From an uncultured Ruminococcus sp. (GTDB lineage Bacteria > Bacillota > Clostridia > Oscillospirales > Ruminococcaceae), in NCBI GenBank assembly GCA_910584195.1, contig CAJTYV010000019.1, positions 1 to 64,000 on the forward strand: DNA of 64,000 nucleotides. The letters run 5' to 3'. Shown piece after piece: positions 29,401-37,064 of this stretch. The translations under genes were made by a program, and so were the position numbers. Every line of letters begins with the position of its first letter. Within the stretch, counting starts at the first letter, position 1. Under the pieces are notes generated by a model that made no database searches, was not told where the DNA came from, and saw nothing but the letters and a program-made list of their open reading frames with translations.

Positions 29401-30325
29401 CTGCCTCTGCCATGATTTCTCCCGTCATGGGGTTCACAACAGGCTCGGAAAGAGTATGTCCGGCAAGACGTGAAGCGATACCAAGCTTCTTGTTGTATTT
29501 ATATCTTCCGAAGCGGCAGAGATCATATCTCTTTGCATCGAAGAAAAGATTATTAAGATGCGACAGCGCGCTTTCCACCGTCGGAGGCTCGCCGGGACGA
29601 AGCTTTTTATAAACATCTATCAGACCATCGGAGGTATTCTTTGTCTGATCCTTTTGAAGAATCGTCTGCCTGAGACGCTCATCACTGCCGAAAAGTTCAA
29701 AGATCTCCTCATCCGAACCGATTCCGAGAGCACGGATAAACGTAGTAAGCGGAATTTTTCTGTTTTTATCTATGCGGACATAAACAACATCGTTGGAATC
29801 CATTTCATACTCAAGCCATGCGCCTCTGTTAGGGATAACCGTAGCGCTGAACAGATCCTTACCCGTTTTGTCCTTTTCAAAAGCATAATAAACGCCGGGC
29901 GAACGAACCAACTGAGATACAATAACACGCTCCGCTCCGTTGATAACGAAAGTACCGCTGTCAGTCATGAGCGGGAAATCGCCCATATAGATCTCGCTTT
30001 CGCTTACTGCCCCCGTTTCTTTGTTGCAAAGAGTAGCGGTCGCGCGCATGGCTACCTGATAAGTAGCTCCTCTTGACTTGCATTCCGCAAGGGTATACTT
30101 GGGCGTATCGTCAAAACGATAATCCTTGAAATTAAGCACCAAATTACCGTTGTAATCGGTAATTGCGGTCATGTCACGGAAAACTTCTTTAAGGCCCTCT
30201 TCCCTGAACCACTGATACGAGTTCTTCTGAACCTCGATAAGGTTAGGCATTTCGAGAGGCTCGGTAATCTTACCGAAGCTCATTCTGACATTTTTTCCCA
30301 GCTGCTTAGGTGTAACATTCACCAT
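26423..30325 (-). CDS. rpoB: RNA polymerase beta subunit with long acidic tail
   Basis: About 1300 residues. Core beta blocks are present: GAERVIVSQLVRSPGVYY, the rifampicin region (SSPLSQFMDQNNPLAELTHK then RRLSALGPGGL), GYNYEDA, KMAGRHGNKG and the C-terminal GGQRFGEMEVWALEAYGA. After KEMQSLGLDVKVLDINQEE, where most beta subunits end soon, about 90 residues follow that are mostly Asp, Glu and Ser. The start is MVNVTPKQLG (30325) with GGAGG upstream; 25 codons of open frame before it lie in the leader. No rplJ-rplL pair lies upstream, so rpoBC has its own promoter (30637-30665). Confidence 0.97.
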   Translation of the reverse strand: MVNVTPKQLGKNVRMSFGKITEPLEMPNLIEVQKNSYQWFREEGLKEVFRDMTAITDYNGNLVLNFKDYRFDDTPKYTLAECKSRGATYQVAMRATATLCNKETGAVSESEIYMGDFPLMTDSGTFVINGAERVIVSQLVRSPGVYYAFEKDKTGKDLFSATVIPNRGAWLEYEMDSNDVVYVRIDKNRKIPLTTFIRALGIGSDEEIFELFGSDERLRQTILQKDQTKNTSDGLIDVYKKLRPGEPPTVESALSHLNNLFFDAKRYDLCRFGRYKYNKKLGIASRLAGHTLSEPVVNPMTGEIMAEAGESVSYDKACEIEQAGVYSAFVTVEAKEYYTNERGETQIRLVERVAKIIGNGMVDIKGYIDFDVEKYGINEKVSFKVLRDILENSADDDELEENIKKKADELVPKHIILDDIFATISYFINLCEGVGTVDDIDHLGNRRIRSVGELLQNQFRIGYARMERGIRERMNIQTQDVNTLTPQTLINIRPISSAMKEFFCSSPLSQFMDQNNPLAELTHKRRLSALGPGGLSRDRAGFEVRDVHYSHYGRMCPIETPEGPNIGLISYLATFARINEYGFIEAPYRKVDKKTGVVTNEVVYMTADVEDNYVVAQANEPLTEDGKLARPRVNARHRDQILECEREIVDYMDVSPKMVVSVATSMIPFLENDDANRALMGSNMQRQAVPLLKTERPFVGTGMEYKAAVDSGVCIVSDCDGTVSYVDADKINVIGADGIERKYELIKFKRSNQGTCVNQRPIVSRGEKITKGQVLADGPATADGEISLGKNALIGFMTWEGYNYEDAVLLNERLVREDVFTSVHIEEYEIECRDTKLGPEEITRDIPNVGDDALANLDENGIIRIGSEVTAGDILVGKVTPKGETELTAEERLLRAIFGEKAREVRDNSLKVPHGEAGVIVDVKVFTRENCDELSAGVNMRVICYIAQKRKITVGDKMAGRHGNKGVVSRILPEEDMPFLPDGTPLDIVLNPLGVPSRMNIGQVLEVHLGMAAKALGWTIMTPVFDGAHEDDIRECFRMADAQNKENSDDIFELNTMDKVINPKALEFNEDCKFTLYDGRTGEKFDNRVTVGYMYYLKLHHLVDDKIHARSVGPYALVTQQPLGGKAQFGGQRFGEMEVWALEAYGAAYTLQEILTVKSDDTIGRVNTYEAIVKGQNVPTPGIPESFKVLIKEMQSLGLDVKVLDINQEEIDLKQSFDDDPIPVRGDFNDEETESLDALSDDEIGDAGFTLNADEEDEFDSIEKDDTFSFDDEEETDIFDSDDDGGDFDDFALEDDSFDE

Positions 30326-30353
30326 AGGCGGAACCTCCTTTTTGTTTTCGCTT

Positions 30354-30478
30354 TTATACTCGCCGCTATTGCAAATCGTACAAAAAATAATACTGAACAA
30401 AAAATTTGTTAAAGAAACAGCGCTGACAAATAAATTCGATCAGAAAAATTATATGATTTGCAATAGCGGCGAGCATAA
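30354..30478 (-). promoter_or_regulatory. Long hairpin in the rpoB leader
   Basis: 30359-30380 and 30452-30473 are inverted copies matching at 21 of 22 bases, with further pairing outside. They enclose 71 AT-rich bases. It lies about 30 bases upstream of the rpoB start within the 300-nt leader. It could be an mRNA structure or a small palindromic insertion. Confidence 0.6.
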
Positions 30479-30561
30479 GTCTGTTAAGTATCTGTTCTAA
30501 ATCTTTTTACAGCAATTACTTGCAAAACAGCAAATGCCGCTATAAAAATTTTCAAAAGCTA

Positions 30562-30591
30562 TTGACAAGAGTATATAAATTATGATATAAT
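30562..30591 (+). promoter_or_regulatory. Consensus promoter facing away from rpoB
   Basis: TTGACA (30562-30567), 18-base spacer, TATAAT (30586-30591). It points at the rpoBC promoter, so the two start sites overlap in convergent orientation. Confidence 0.7.
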
Positions 30592-30597
30592 ATCTTG

Positions 30598-30740
30598 AAA
30601 GAATAACGATACCTTTACATACTGATACATTATAAAATTATATCATACTCGAATCACTTTGTCAAGGCATTTTAAAACAATTATGAAAACATTGGAAATT
30701 TTGTCGGATTTTTCATTGAAAAACCCGACATTTTTGTTGT
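30598..30740 (+). ncRNA. Candidate small RNA between rpoB and yifB
   Basis: Bounded by the consensus promoter at 30562-30591 and a terminator hairpin (30703-30729, GTCGG-TTTTTC with its complement) followed by ATTTTTGTTGTTT. No reading frame of note. Its first bases overlap the start of the rpoB transcript on the other strand. Confidence 0.35.
30637..30665 (-). promoter_or_regulatory. Consensus promoter of rpoBC
   Basis: On the minus strand TTGACA (30660-30665), 17-base spacer, TATAAT (30637-30642). The start site falls near 30630, giving a leader of about 305 nt. Confidence 0.85.
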
Positions 30741-30796
30741 TTAGCACAACGCCGCCTAACGTCCCGAAATTTCCCTGAAATTATTTCCGCTTTTTA

Positions 30797-30825
30797 TTTA
30801 CATTTTTCAAAAAAAATGGTATAAT
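30797..30825 (+). promoter_or_regulatory. Promoter of yifB
   Basis: TTTACA (30797-30802), 17-base spacer, TATAAT (30820-30825), about 95 bases before the gene. Confidence 0.75.
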
Positions 30826-30920
30826 ATAATATAACTTGTCTCTGAAATATGTTTACAAATCTTTTCATATGTTATCTGGCATAACTCGGACGAGTATAAC
30901 ATAAAAAGCGAAGTGATAAA

Positions 30921-32453
30921 ATGTTTGCAAAAATTTCAAGCCTCGGACTTTTCGGACTCAACGCGTTCCCTGTGGACGTTGAAATAGATATAAGCCGCGG
31001 TCAGCCCCAGTTTGATATAGTAGGTCTTCCGGATACGGTCGTAAAAGAAAGCCGCGACAGAATAAGAGCAGCCTTAAGGTCGTGCGACATTAATTTCCCT
31101 GTAGCATCGGTCATGGTGAACCTCGCTCCGGCAAATACTAAAAAAAGCGGTTCAGTCCATGATATGGCTATATTTATGGCGATTCTTCGTGCCACTCACA
31201 TAATAAACGATAATACGGACGGATGCGCGTTTATCGGAGAACTCTCGTTAAACGGCGATGTACGGGGAATAAACGGTGTTCTGCCAATGATAATACTCGC
31301 ACGCGAACTTGGCATTAAGAACGTTTTCGTACCCTTCGATAATGCACGGGAAGCGTCTGTTATCAAAGGAGTTAACATATATGCCGTAAAAAACAGCGAG
31401 GAGCTTATACGTCATTTCCGCGGAGAAGAACACATTACCCCCTGCGAAAATTACATACCGCCTGCTCCTGTTTATAATGAAATACTTGATTTTGCCGACG
31501 TAAAGGGACAGCAGTTTGCTAAAAGAGCTTTGGAAATCGCAGCGGCAGGCGGCCATAATGCAATACTGGTCGGGTCTCCCGGAAGCGGTAAAAGTATGCT
31601 TGCAAAAAGAATGCCTTCCATACTGCCGCCGCTGACTTTTGAAGAAGCCCTGGAAACAACGAAAATACACTCCATTTCAGGACTGCTCTCTCCGGAATCC
31701 CCCATAATAACGAAACGACCGTTTCGTTCCCCGCACCATACAATTTCCTCTGCCGGACTTGCAGGCGGCGGTACGATACCAAAACCCGGCGAGGTTTCAC
31801 TCGCTCACAACGGTCTGCTGTTTCTGGACGAGGTAGCGGAGTTTGATAAGCGTACCCTTGAAATACTGCGTCAGCCCATCGAGGACAGAAACGTTACAAT
31901 ATCGCGCGCTTCGGGAACGGTAACTTATCCGTGTACTTTCATGCTGATAGCGGCTATGAATCCGTGTCCCTGCGGATATTACGGTCACCCCACAAGACGA
32001 TGCGTGTGCTCAAGTAAAAAGGTTTCCGAATATCAGCAAAAGATCTCAGGGCCTCTTCTGGATAGATTCGACCTTCATATAGAAGTCGCTCCTGCTGAAT
32101 TCAAGGACTTATCTTCTGAAAGAAAAGAAGAATCCTCTGAGGAAATAAGAAAAAGAGTTTCTGCAGCACGAAAAATACAATCGGAACGCTTCAAAGGCAC
32201 TTCAATAACCTGCAACGCCTTGATAACAGACGATAAACTTCAGGAATTCTGTCCGATGGACAACGATGCAAAAGCTTCTCTGGACAGGCTTTTCAAATCT
32301 TTGAGCCTGTCCGGAAGAGCATACTCGAGAATTCTGAAAACCTCAAGAACAATCGCGGATCTCGAAGGTTCAGAGTTTATAAAACGTCATCATATTACAG
32401 AAGCCGCTCAATACCGTATTGACAATGAAAACGCCCAAAAGCAGGACAGATAA
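30921..32453 (+). CDS. yifB: YifB/ComM-family AAA ATPase
   Basis: 510 residues. N-terminal Lon-protease-like fold (GQPQFDIVGLPDTVVKESRD), then an Mg-chelatase-type AAA domain with Walker A GSPGSGKS (about 218-225), FRSPHHTISSAGLAGGG, Walker B LLFLDEVAEF and AMNPCPCGYYG, and the C-terminal SGRAYSRILKTSRTIADLEG. In naturally transformable bacteria the ortholog ComM is a branch-migration helicase that extends integrated DNA; elsewhere its role is less clear. It starts at ATG 30921 after GCGAAGTGATAAA, a weak ribosome site. rodA follows 18 bases later, so they form an operon. Confidence 0.92.
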   Translation: MFAKISSLGLFGLNAFPVDVEIDISRGQPQFDIVGLPDTVVKESRDRIRAALRSCDINFPVASVMVNLAPANTKKSGSVHDMAIFMAILRATHIINDNTDGCAFIGELSLNGDVRGINGVLPMIILARELGIKNVFVPFDNAREASVIKGVNIYAVKNSEELIRHFRGEEHITPCENYIPPAPVYNEILDFADVKGQQFAKRALEIAAAGGHNAILVGSPGSGKSMLAKRMPSILPPLTFEEALETTKIHSISGLLSPESPIITKRPFRSPHHTISSAGLAGGGTIPKPGEVSLAHNGLLFLDEVAEFDKRTLEILRQPIEDRNVTISRASGTVTYPCTFMLIAAMNPCPCGYYGHPTRRCVCSSKKVSEYQQKISGPLLDRFDLHIEVAPAEFKDLSSERKEESSEEIRKRVSAARKIQSERFKGTSITCNALITDDKLQEFCPMDNDAKASLDRLFKSLSLSGRAYSRILKTSRTIADLEGSEFIKRHHITEAAQYRIDNENAQKQDR

Positions 32454-32471
32454 AAACGGAAAGGACATTAT

Positions 32472-33632
32472 ATGAGATCAGCATTTAAAAAATTACATTC
32501 AAATAAACATAATCTTGATTTGGGTCTGCTGTTTGCCGTAACTCTCTGCGCTGTAATCGGAGTTCTGTTAATATACAGCATCGCGTCGAGCGAAGTAAGT
32601 CTCGATGAGGGAATCGGCGATAAATACTGGAAGACACAGCTTGTCTCAATGTGCCTCGGACTTACGGGCGCTGTAATAGTTTCGCATATAGATTACCGTA
32701 AGCTGGTAAAGCTGTGGTTTATATTCGTTCCGCTGTCTCTTGCCCTTGTCGCACTGACGTTTACGTCTCTCGGTATCACAAGAGACGGTGCGGACGACCG
32801 AGCATGGATAAACGTATTCGGAGTCAGCCTTCAGCCCTCAGAGATAATGAAAATCGCCTTTATTCTCAGTTTCGGATACCACTTATCAAAAGTAGAAGAA
32901 GAAATGAATAAGCCTCTTAACATGCTGCTGCTGCTCATTCACGGCGCAGTTCCCATGGGGATCGTCGTGCTTCAGGGCGATTACGGTACGGCTATCGTAT
33001 TCGCAGCTATATTCGGATTTATGCTCATATCGGCAAAAATTTCATGGAAATACCTTGTTGCCGCGCCTTTCGTACTGGCAGCCGGCATTGCGGTAATGTG
33101 GTTCAACTTTCTGAACAGTTTTCATAAAGAACGAATACTGATACTTTTCCACCCCGGCACCGATCCGGAAAATATCGAATATCAGCAGGATCTTGGTATA
33201 CGCGCATTACAGTCGGGCGGAGTTTTCGGCAAGGGGCTTTTCGCTTCCGAACATGAATATATATACGTTCCCGAACTTCACAATGATTTTATTTTCGCAC
33301 ATGCAGGTCAGGTATTCGGATTTGTCGGATGTATCGGCATAATCATTGTTTTAGCATATATCTGCCTTAAAGTTTTTGCTGACAGCCGTATTGCACGAGA
33401 TCGTCTCGGACGCTTTATCTGCATGGGAGCTTTCGGGTTGCTTTTTACCCACTGCCTGATGAACATCGGAATGGTACTGAAAGCTGCTCCCGTAATCGGT
33501 GTGCCTCTGCCGTTTATCAGCGGCGGCGGTACAGCTATGGTAAGCATGTACACTATAATAGGACTTGTACTTAGCACATACGCGCATCGTGCGGTGAACT
33601 ATAATGTTTTCTATGACGAGGACGAGGAATGA
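32472..33632 (+). CDS. rodA: RodA/FtsW-type peptidoglycan polymerase
   Basis: 386 residues, about ten membrane helices. SEDS-family signatures are ITRDGADDRAWINVFG, QPSEIMKIAFIL, LQGDYGTAIVF, HNDFIFAHAGQVFG and VIGVPLPFISGGGTA. It polymerises glycan strands from lipid II together with a class B penicillin-binding protein. The wording around HNDFIFA and NIGMV resembles RodA (elongation) more than FtsW, and no division genes are nearby. The family PFISYGG motif reads PFISGGG here. AAAGGACAT lies before ATG. It follows yifB closely. Confidence 0.85.
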   Translation: MRSAFKKLHSNKHNLDLGLLFAVTLCAVIGVLLIYSIASSEVSLDEGIGDKYWKTQLVSMCLGLTGAVIVSHIDYRKLVKLWFIFVPLSLALVALTFTSLGITRDGADDRAWINVFGVSLQPSEIMKIAFILSFGYHLSKVEEEMNKPLNMLLLLIHGAVPMGIVVLQGDYGTAIVFAAIFGFMLISAKISWKYLVAAPFVLAAGIAVMWFNFLNSFHKERILILFHPGTDPENIEYQQDLGIRALQSGGVFGKGLFASEHEYIYVPELHNDFIFAHAGQVFGFVGCIGIIIVLAYICLKVFADSRIARDRLGRFICMGAFGLLFTHCLMNIGMVLKAAPVIGVPLPFISGGGTAMVSMYTIIGLVLSTYAHRAVNYNVFYDEDEE

Positions 33633-33686
33633 GCCGAGGACTGCAAAAATTTGCACTGAAAAATACCGATAAAATTTAATTGGCTA

Positions 33687-33715
33687 TTGCAAATTTTATA
33701 TTTTTATGTTAAAAT
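33687..33715 (+). promoter_or_regulatory. Promoter of nadBC
   Basis: TTGCAA (33687-33692), 17-base spacer, TAAAAT (33710-33715). The MITE-like element at 33750-33911 separates it from nadB. Confidence 0.6.
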
Positions 33716-33749
33716 GTAATTGTAAAATTTTAGGAAAGAAATATTTCTT

Positions 33750-33911
33750 AGAACCTGTCTTCATAAAATTTGTGCGTGGATTTTCGAGCAATTTTTGTCG
33801 GGGACAAGGCAAAATTTCACAGGCTTGCTGCCGCAGGTCAAGGAATTTTAACGCAGTCATCGGCAAAATTTGCCCAAAAGATGCGTGCAATATCTTGTGA
33901 AAACGGGTTCT
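33750..33911. mobile_element. MITE-like element in the nadB leader
   Basis: About 162 bases with imperfect inverted ends: AGAACCTGTCTTCA at the left, and the right end reads AGAACCCGTTTTCA on the other strand (12 of 14). TA lies at each flank, as for Tc1/mariner-type (IS630) relatives. No own gene. nadB's frame is open through it but the true start lies beyond. Confidence 0.5.
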
Positions 33912-33943
33912 TATCTTTACCTCTGAAAAAGGACGTGTTGAAT

Positions 33944-35401
33944 ATGTCTGTAAATTATGATGTGATCATTGCCGGATGCGGAGCGGCGGGACTTTACGCA
34001 GCTTTAAATCTCCCTTCCGAACTAAGTATTCTCATTCTCTGTAAAAGAGAACTGCCGCTGTGCAATTCCATGCTTGCTCAAGGCGGAATTGCCGGCGTTT
34101 ACAATTCTCCCTCAGACAATATCCGATTTCACCAAAATGACACTCTCGTAGCAGGAGGTTTCAAAAATAATGTTGAGACCGTTGACATTCTCGTAAGCGA
34201 AGCGGCTCGTGATTTGGAACGTATAATCGAACTGGGCGTTGAATTTGACAAGAATCCCGACGGCTCATATCACCGAACTCTCGAAGGCGGTCACAGTCAT
34301 CACCGCATATTCCATAAAGCAGATTCTACCGGCAAGGAAATTACCACGACCCTGTTGGAAAATGTTCAGCGTCTTTCCAATGTGACAATTATGGAAAACG
34401 TATTTATGTGTGCCGCAAAAAAAACATCAACAGGCTATTCGGCATTTTTAAAAGATGCTGAAGACAATTATTCGACTGTCAACTGCCATTTTATGATACT
34501 TGCGACAGGCGGTATAGGAAGAGTATATCAGTTCACCACAAACTCAGCTATTTCAACCGGTGACGGCATCACTTTCGCTTATGAAATGGGAGCTAAGATA
34601 AAAAATTTAAGCTATGTTCAATTTCACCCAACGGCATTCAATAACCGCGCTACCCGTGAATGCTTCCTTATTTCGGAAGCGGTGCGCGGAGAGGGCGCAT
34701 ATCTTCTTAACTGCCGCAAAGAACGTTTTATGCATAACTATGATAAACGTCTGGAGCTTGCTCCGAGAGACGTGGTGTCTCACGCTATAATCCTTGAATC
34801 TCGTAAGCAGAATTCCACGGATTTCTATCTTGATATAAGCTATAAGGACAGCGAATTTCTTAAAAATCGTTTCCCCATGATATACAAAAATCTTCTTGAA
34901 CAAGGCTACGACCTTACAAAGGAGCCTGTTCCGATTTTCCCGTGTCAGCATTATCTTATGGGAGGAATAGATGTCGACTGCAACTCCGAAACTACTCTGC
35001 CTAACCTCTATGCCTGCGGTGAATGTTCACATACGGGCGTACACGGCAGTAATCGTCTGGCAAGCAATTCGCTGTTAGAAGCTCTGGTGTTCTCACGCAG
35101 GGCTGCCGAAAATATCGTTTCAAAACTCGATGCCGTTCCGAAAGAATTCGAACAGGCTGAATTCGATGCTCACATCGGAGCTGAAAAAATCCCCTCCGGA
35201 ATCCGCACGGAAACACGAAAGATCATGCAGAACAGCTACTTTGTTATACCCGATAAAGATGCCGCCGGCGAAGGTCTGAAACGAATCACTGCTGTAAGAA
35301 ACGATCTTTTAAGCGGAAAATATGTAGTTGACGCTGATTTTATACTCGCAAAGTCAATTGTAACAGTCGCTTACATTATATTGAATGAGGTAATACAGTA
35401 G
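33944..35401 (+). CDS. nadB: L-aspartate oxidase
   Basis: 485 residues. Oxidises L-aspartate to iminoaspartate, the first step of de novo NAD synthesis; in anaerobes fumarate can replace oxygen. FAD site GCGAAGLYAALNL near the start, then NSMLAQGGIAGVY, EGGHSHHRIFHKADSTG (substrate loop), ILATGGIGRVY, FHPTAF and GEVACTGVHG-like CGECSHTGVHGSNRLASNSL. I start at MSVNYDV (33944), with AAAAAGGACG upstream; longer open frame upstream is MITE sequence. The C-terminal helical domain is short compared with E. coli NadB (540). nadC follows 153 bases later; nadA, usually beside them, is not in the window. Confidence 0.93.
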   Translation: MSVNYDVIIAGCGAAGLYAALNLPSELSILILCKRELPLCNSMLAQGGIAGVYNSPSDNIRFHQNDTLVAGGFKNNVETVDILVSEAARDLERIIELGVEFDKNPDGSYHRTLEGGHSHHRIFHKADSTGKEITTTLLENVQRLSNVTIMENVFMCAAKKTSTGYSAFLKDAEDNYSTVNCHFMILATGGIGRVYQFTTNSAISTGDGITFAYEMGAKIKNLSYVQFHPTAFNNRATRECFLISEAVRGEGAYLLNCRKERFMHNYDKRLELAPRDVVSHAIILESRKQNSTDFYLDISYKDSEFLKNRFPMIYKNLLEQGYDLTKEPVPIFPCQHYLMGGIDVDCNSETTLPNLYACGECSHTGVHGSNRLASNSLLEALVFSRRAAENIVSKLDAVPKEFEQAEFDAHIGAEKIPSGIRTETRKIMQNSYFVIPDKDAAGEGLKRITAVRNDLLSGKYVVDADFILAKSIVTVAYIILNEVIQ

Positions 35402-35554
35402 TTATTGACTAAAACAAGTTGAGTTACGAACTCATTATCTGCGATATACCTCGGCCTTGGAAATTCTGACCCTGATAAAAATGAAACAGCTATAAACGGC
35501 ATTCTTAACGAGGGGTGTAATTTTGATTTTTAATACAGGAAAATGGTGATATTT

Positions 35555-36400
35555 ATGAAGCTTTTACAATGCTATGTTGACAATATAATAACAACCGCGC
35601 TTATGGAAGACATCAATTATATTGATGCCGCAGCAGATAACCTTATTCCGCCGGAACATGAAAGTTCGGCATACTATATAGCTAAGGATACAGGTGTGGT
35701 ATGCGGAATTGACATTGCTGCAAGGGTATTCGAGCTTGCAGGCGGAAACGTTAATTTCAGAATACTTATGCCTGACGGCACAAAAGTGAAGAAAGGCGAT
35801 ATTATTGCAGAACTCGAAGGAAGCACTCTGACTATGCTCAAGGGCGAACGAACTGCTTTGAACATTCTCCAGCACATGTCCGGTATTGCAACGGCAACCA
35901 ATAAATGCGCAGAACTTGTAAAGGGTACAAAAGCCTCCGTCACCGACACGAGAAAAACGCTCCCGGGGCTTCGCGCATTACAAAAATATGCCGTAACCGT
36001 TGGCGGCGGAAAAAATCACCGCTATAATCTTTCCGACGCCGCAATGCTCAAAGACAATCACATTGATGCTTACGGCGGTATTACTGCGGCTGTATCTGCT
36101 CTGAGAGAAAAAATCGGTCACACAGTAAAAATCGAGGTTGAAGTTCGTACTCTTGACGAACTGAAAGAAGCTCTTGCAAACAATGTTGAAATAATCATGC
36201 TGGATAATATGTCCTGTGATGAAATGAAACAGGCAGTCGAAATAACCGGCGGAGCGGCGCTTTTGGAAGCTTCCGGCAATGTTACTTCCGAAAATATCCG
36301 CAAAGTTGCAGAAACAGGCGTTGATATAATATCTCTCGGCGCCTTAACACACTCCGTTAAATGCTTCGATGTTTCCATGAAAATCAATAAAAAGAATTAA
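35555..36400 (+). CDS. nadC: Nicotinate-nucleotide pyrophosphorylase (carboxylating)
   Basis: 281 residues. Converts quinolinate and phosphoribosyl pyrophosphate to nicotinate mononucleotide with loss of CO2. Family blocks: ERTALNILQHMSGIATAT, DTRKTLPGLRALQKYAV, GGGKNHRYNLSDAAMLKDNH, EVEVRTLDEL, IMLDNMS, EASGNVTSENIR and DIISLGALTHSV. I take the inner ATG (35555, MKLLQCYVDN) because GGTGA is 5-6 bases upstream; the ATG four codons earlier has AGGA too close. It is the last gene of the nadBC transcript and is followed by hairpins. Confidence 0.95.
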   Translation: MKLLQCYVDNIITTALMEDINYIDAAADNLIPPEHESSAYYIAKDTGVVCGIDIAARVFELAGGNVNFRILMPDGTKVKKGDIIAELEGSTLTMLKGERTALNILQHMSGIATATNKCAELVKGTKASVTDTRKTLPGLRALQKYAVTVGGGKNHRYNLSDAAMLKDNHIDAYGGITAAVSALREKIGHTVKIEVEVRTLDELKEALANNVEIIMLDNMSCDEMKQAVEITGGAALLEASGNVTSENIRKVAETGVDIISLGALTHSVKCFDVSMKINKKN

Positions 36401-36402
36401 TG

Positions 36403-36437
36403 CAATACCGCATAATCTTTGTGCGGTGCTGCCTATA
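36403..36437 (+). repeat. MITE-end-like hairpin after nadC
   Basis: CAATACCGCA ... TGCGGTGCTGCC folds into a hairpin and resembles the end of the element at 41873-42052 (GGCAACACTGCACAAAG read in reverse). Possibly a solo end now acting as a terminator. Confidence 0.4.
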
Positions 36438-36450
36438 GCCTTAAAACAAA

Positions 36451-36495
36451 ATAACCGCTGATGATGCCGGAATAAATGGCATTATCTGCGGTTAT
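36451..36495 (+). terminator. Hairpin downstream of nadC
   Basis: ATAACCGC...GATGCC arm pairs with GGCATTATC..GCGGTTAT. A strong stem, but the following run is only GCTTTAG. Confidence 0.55.
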
Positions 36496-36509
36496 GCTTT
36501 AGACCTTCT

Positions 36510-36653
36510 CAGAAACTAAAACGCACTGTCTGACTTGTCTTTTTTGTGTCATGCTTTGTCATATTTCCTTGCAATACATACAGTATTCCTGCGGAAATCT
36601 GACTTTGCCTGACACAAAAAAATCCTGCGTTATCCAGCACTTTTTAGTTTCAG
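36510..36653. mobile_element. Palindromic MITE-like element
   Basis: 144 bases whose left half, CAGAAACTAAAACGCACTG... with TTTTTTGTGTCATG further in, is matched in inverse by the right half, CTGAAACTAAAAAGTGCTG with TTTTTTTGTGTCAGG. The whole can fold into one long imperfect hairpin. No gene. It sits between nadC and the DUF4363 gene. Confidence 0.55.
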
Positions 36654-36686
36654 AGGAGGTCTTTTCATTTGCAGCTTAAACTAAAT

Positions 36687-37064
36687 TTACAGCAAACTTG
36701 TCATTTTGGGTATCTCTCCGTTCCGAAGCAGATCAAGAAGATGATAAAGTTCTGTTAATTCCGACAGCAGCTCATCGCTGTCGTTTTCGGCAAGATGGCG
36801 AACTCTTGCGCACAATCGGTCAAGCTCTGCAAGCTTATTATTCTGCACAAGCATCGCAGCTTTTGTGCGGAATTTTTCCCAATCCTTTTCAAGAGTTCTT
36901 GTAACTTCCACAGCTCCGTCGCTGTCCCCTTGCGAAAAAAGCTCCTCAGCCCTGACTGAAAGTTCCATAAGAGACTTACATCTGCCGTTTATCCATATTC
37001 CCGAAAAAATACTTGCGCCTACTAAAAGCAGCACAATTCCCAGGCTTATTTTAAATCGTGTCAT
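36687..37064 (-). CDS. DUF4363 protein
   Basis: 125 residues. One N-terminal membrane helix (FKISLGIVLLLVGASIFSGI) then a helical domain exposed outside (ELFSQGDSDGAVEVTRTLEK; HLAENDSDELLSELTELYHL). DUF4363 proteins are found next to DUF421 membrane proteins, as here: the start overlaps the DUF421 stop by 4 bases (ATGA), implying coupled translation. Function unknown, possibly spore- or envelope-related. Confidence 0.8.
   Translation of the reverse strand: MTRFKISLGIVLLLVGASIFSGIWINGRCKSLMELSVRAEELFSQGDSDGAVEVTRTLEKDWEKFRTKAAMLVQNNKLAELDRLCARVRHLAENDSDELLSELTELYHLLDLLRNGEIPKMTSLL

Noticed and set aside
30326..30630. L10-type ribosomal protein leader ahead of rpoB
   Set aside because: No rplJ or rplL follows, and the structure is one long inverted repeat rather than the L10 kink-turn leader.
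33770..33943. N-terminal extension of nadB
   Set aside because: It translates the MITE-like insert; ribosome site and FAD motif place the start at 33944.
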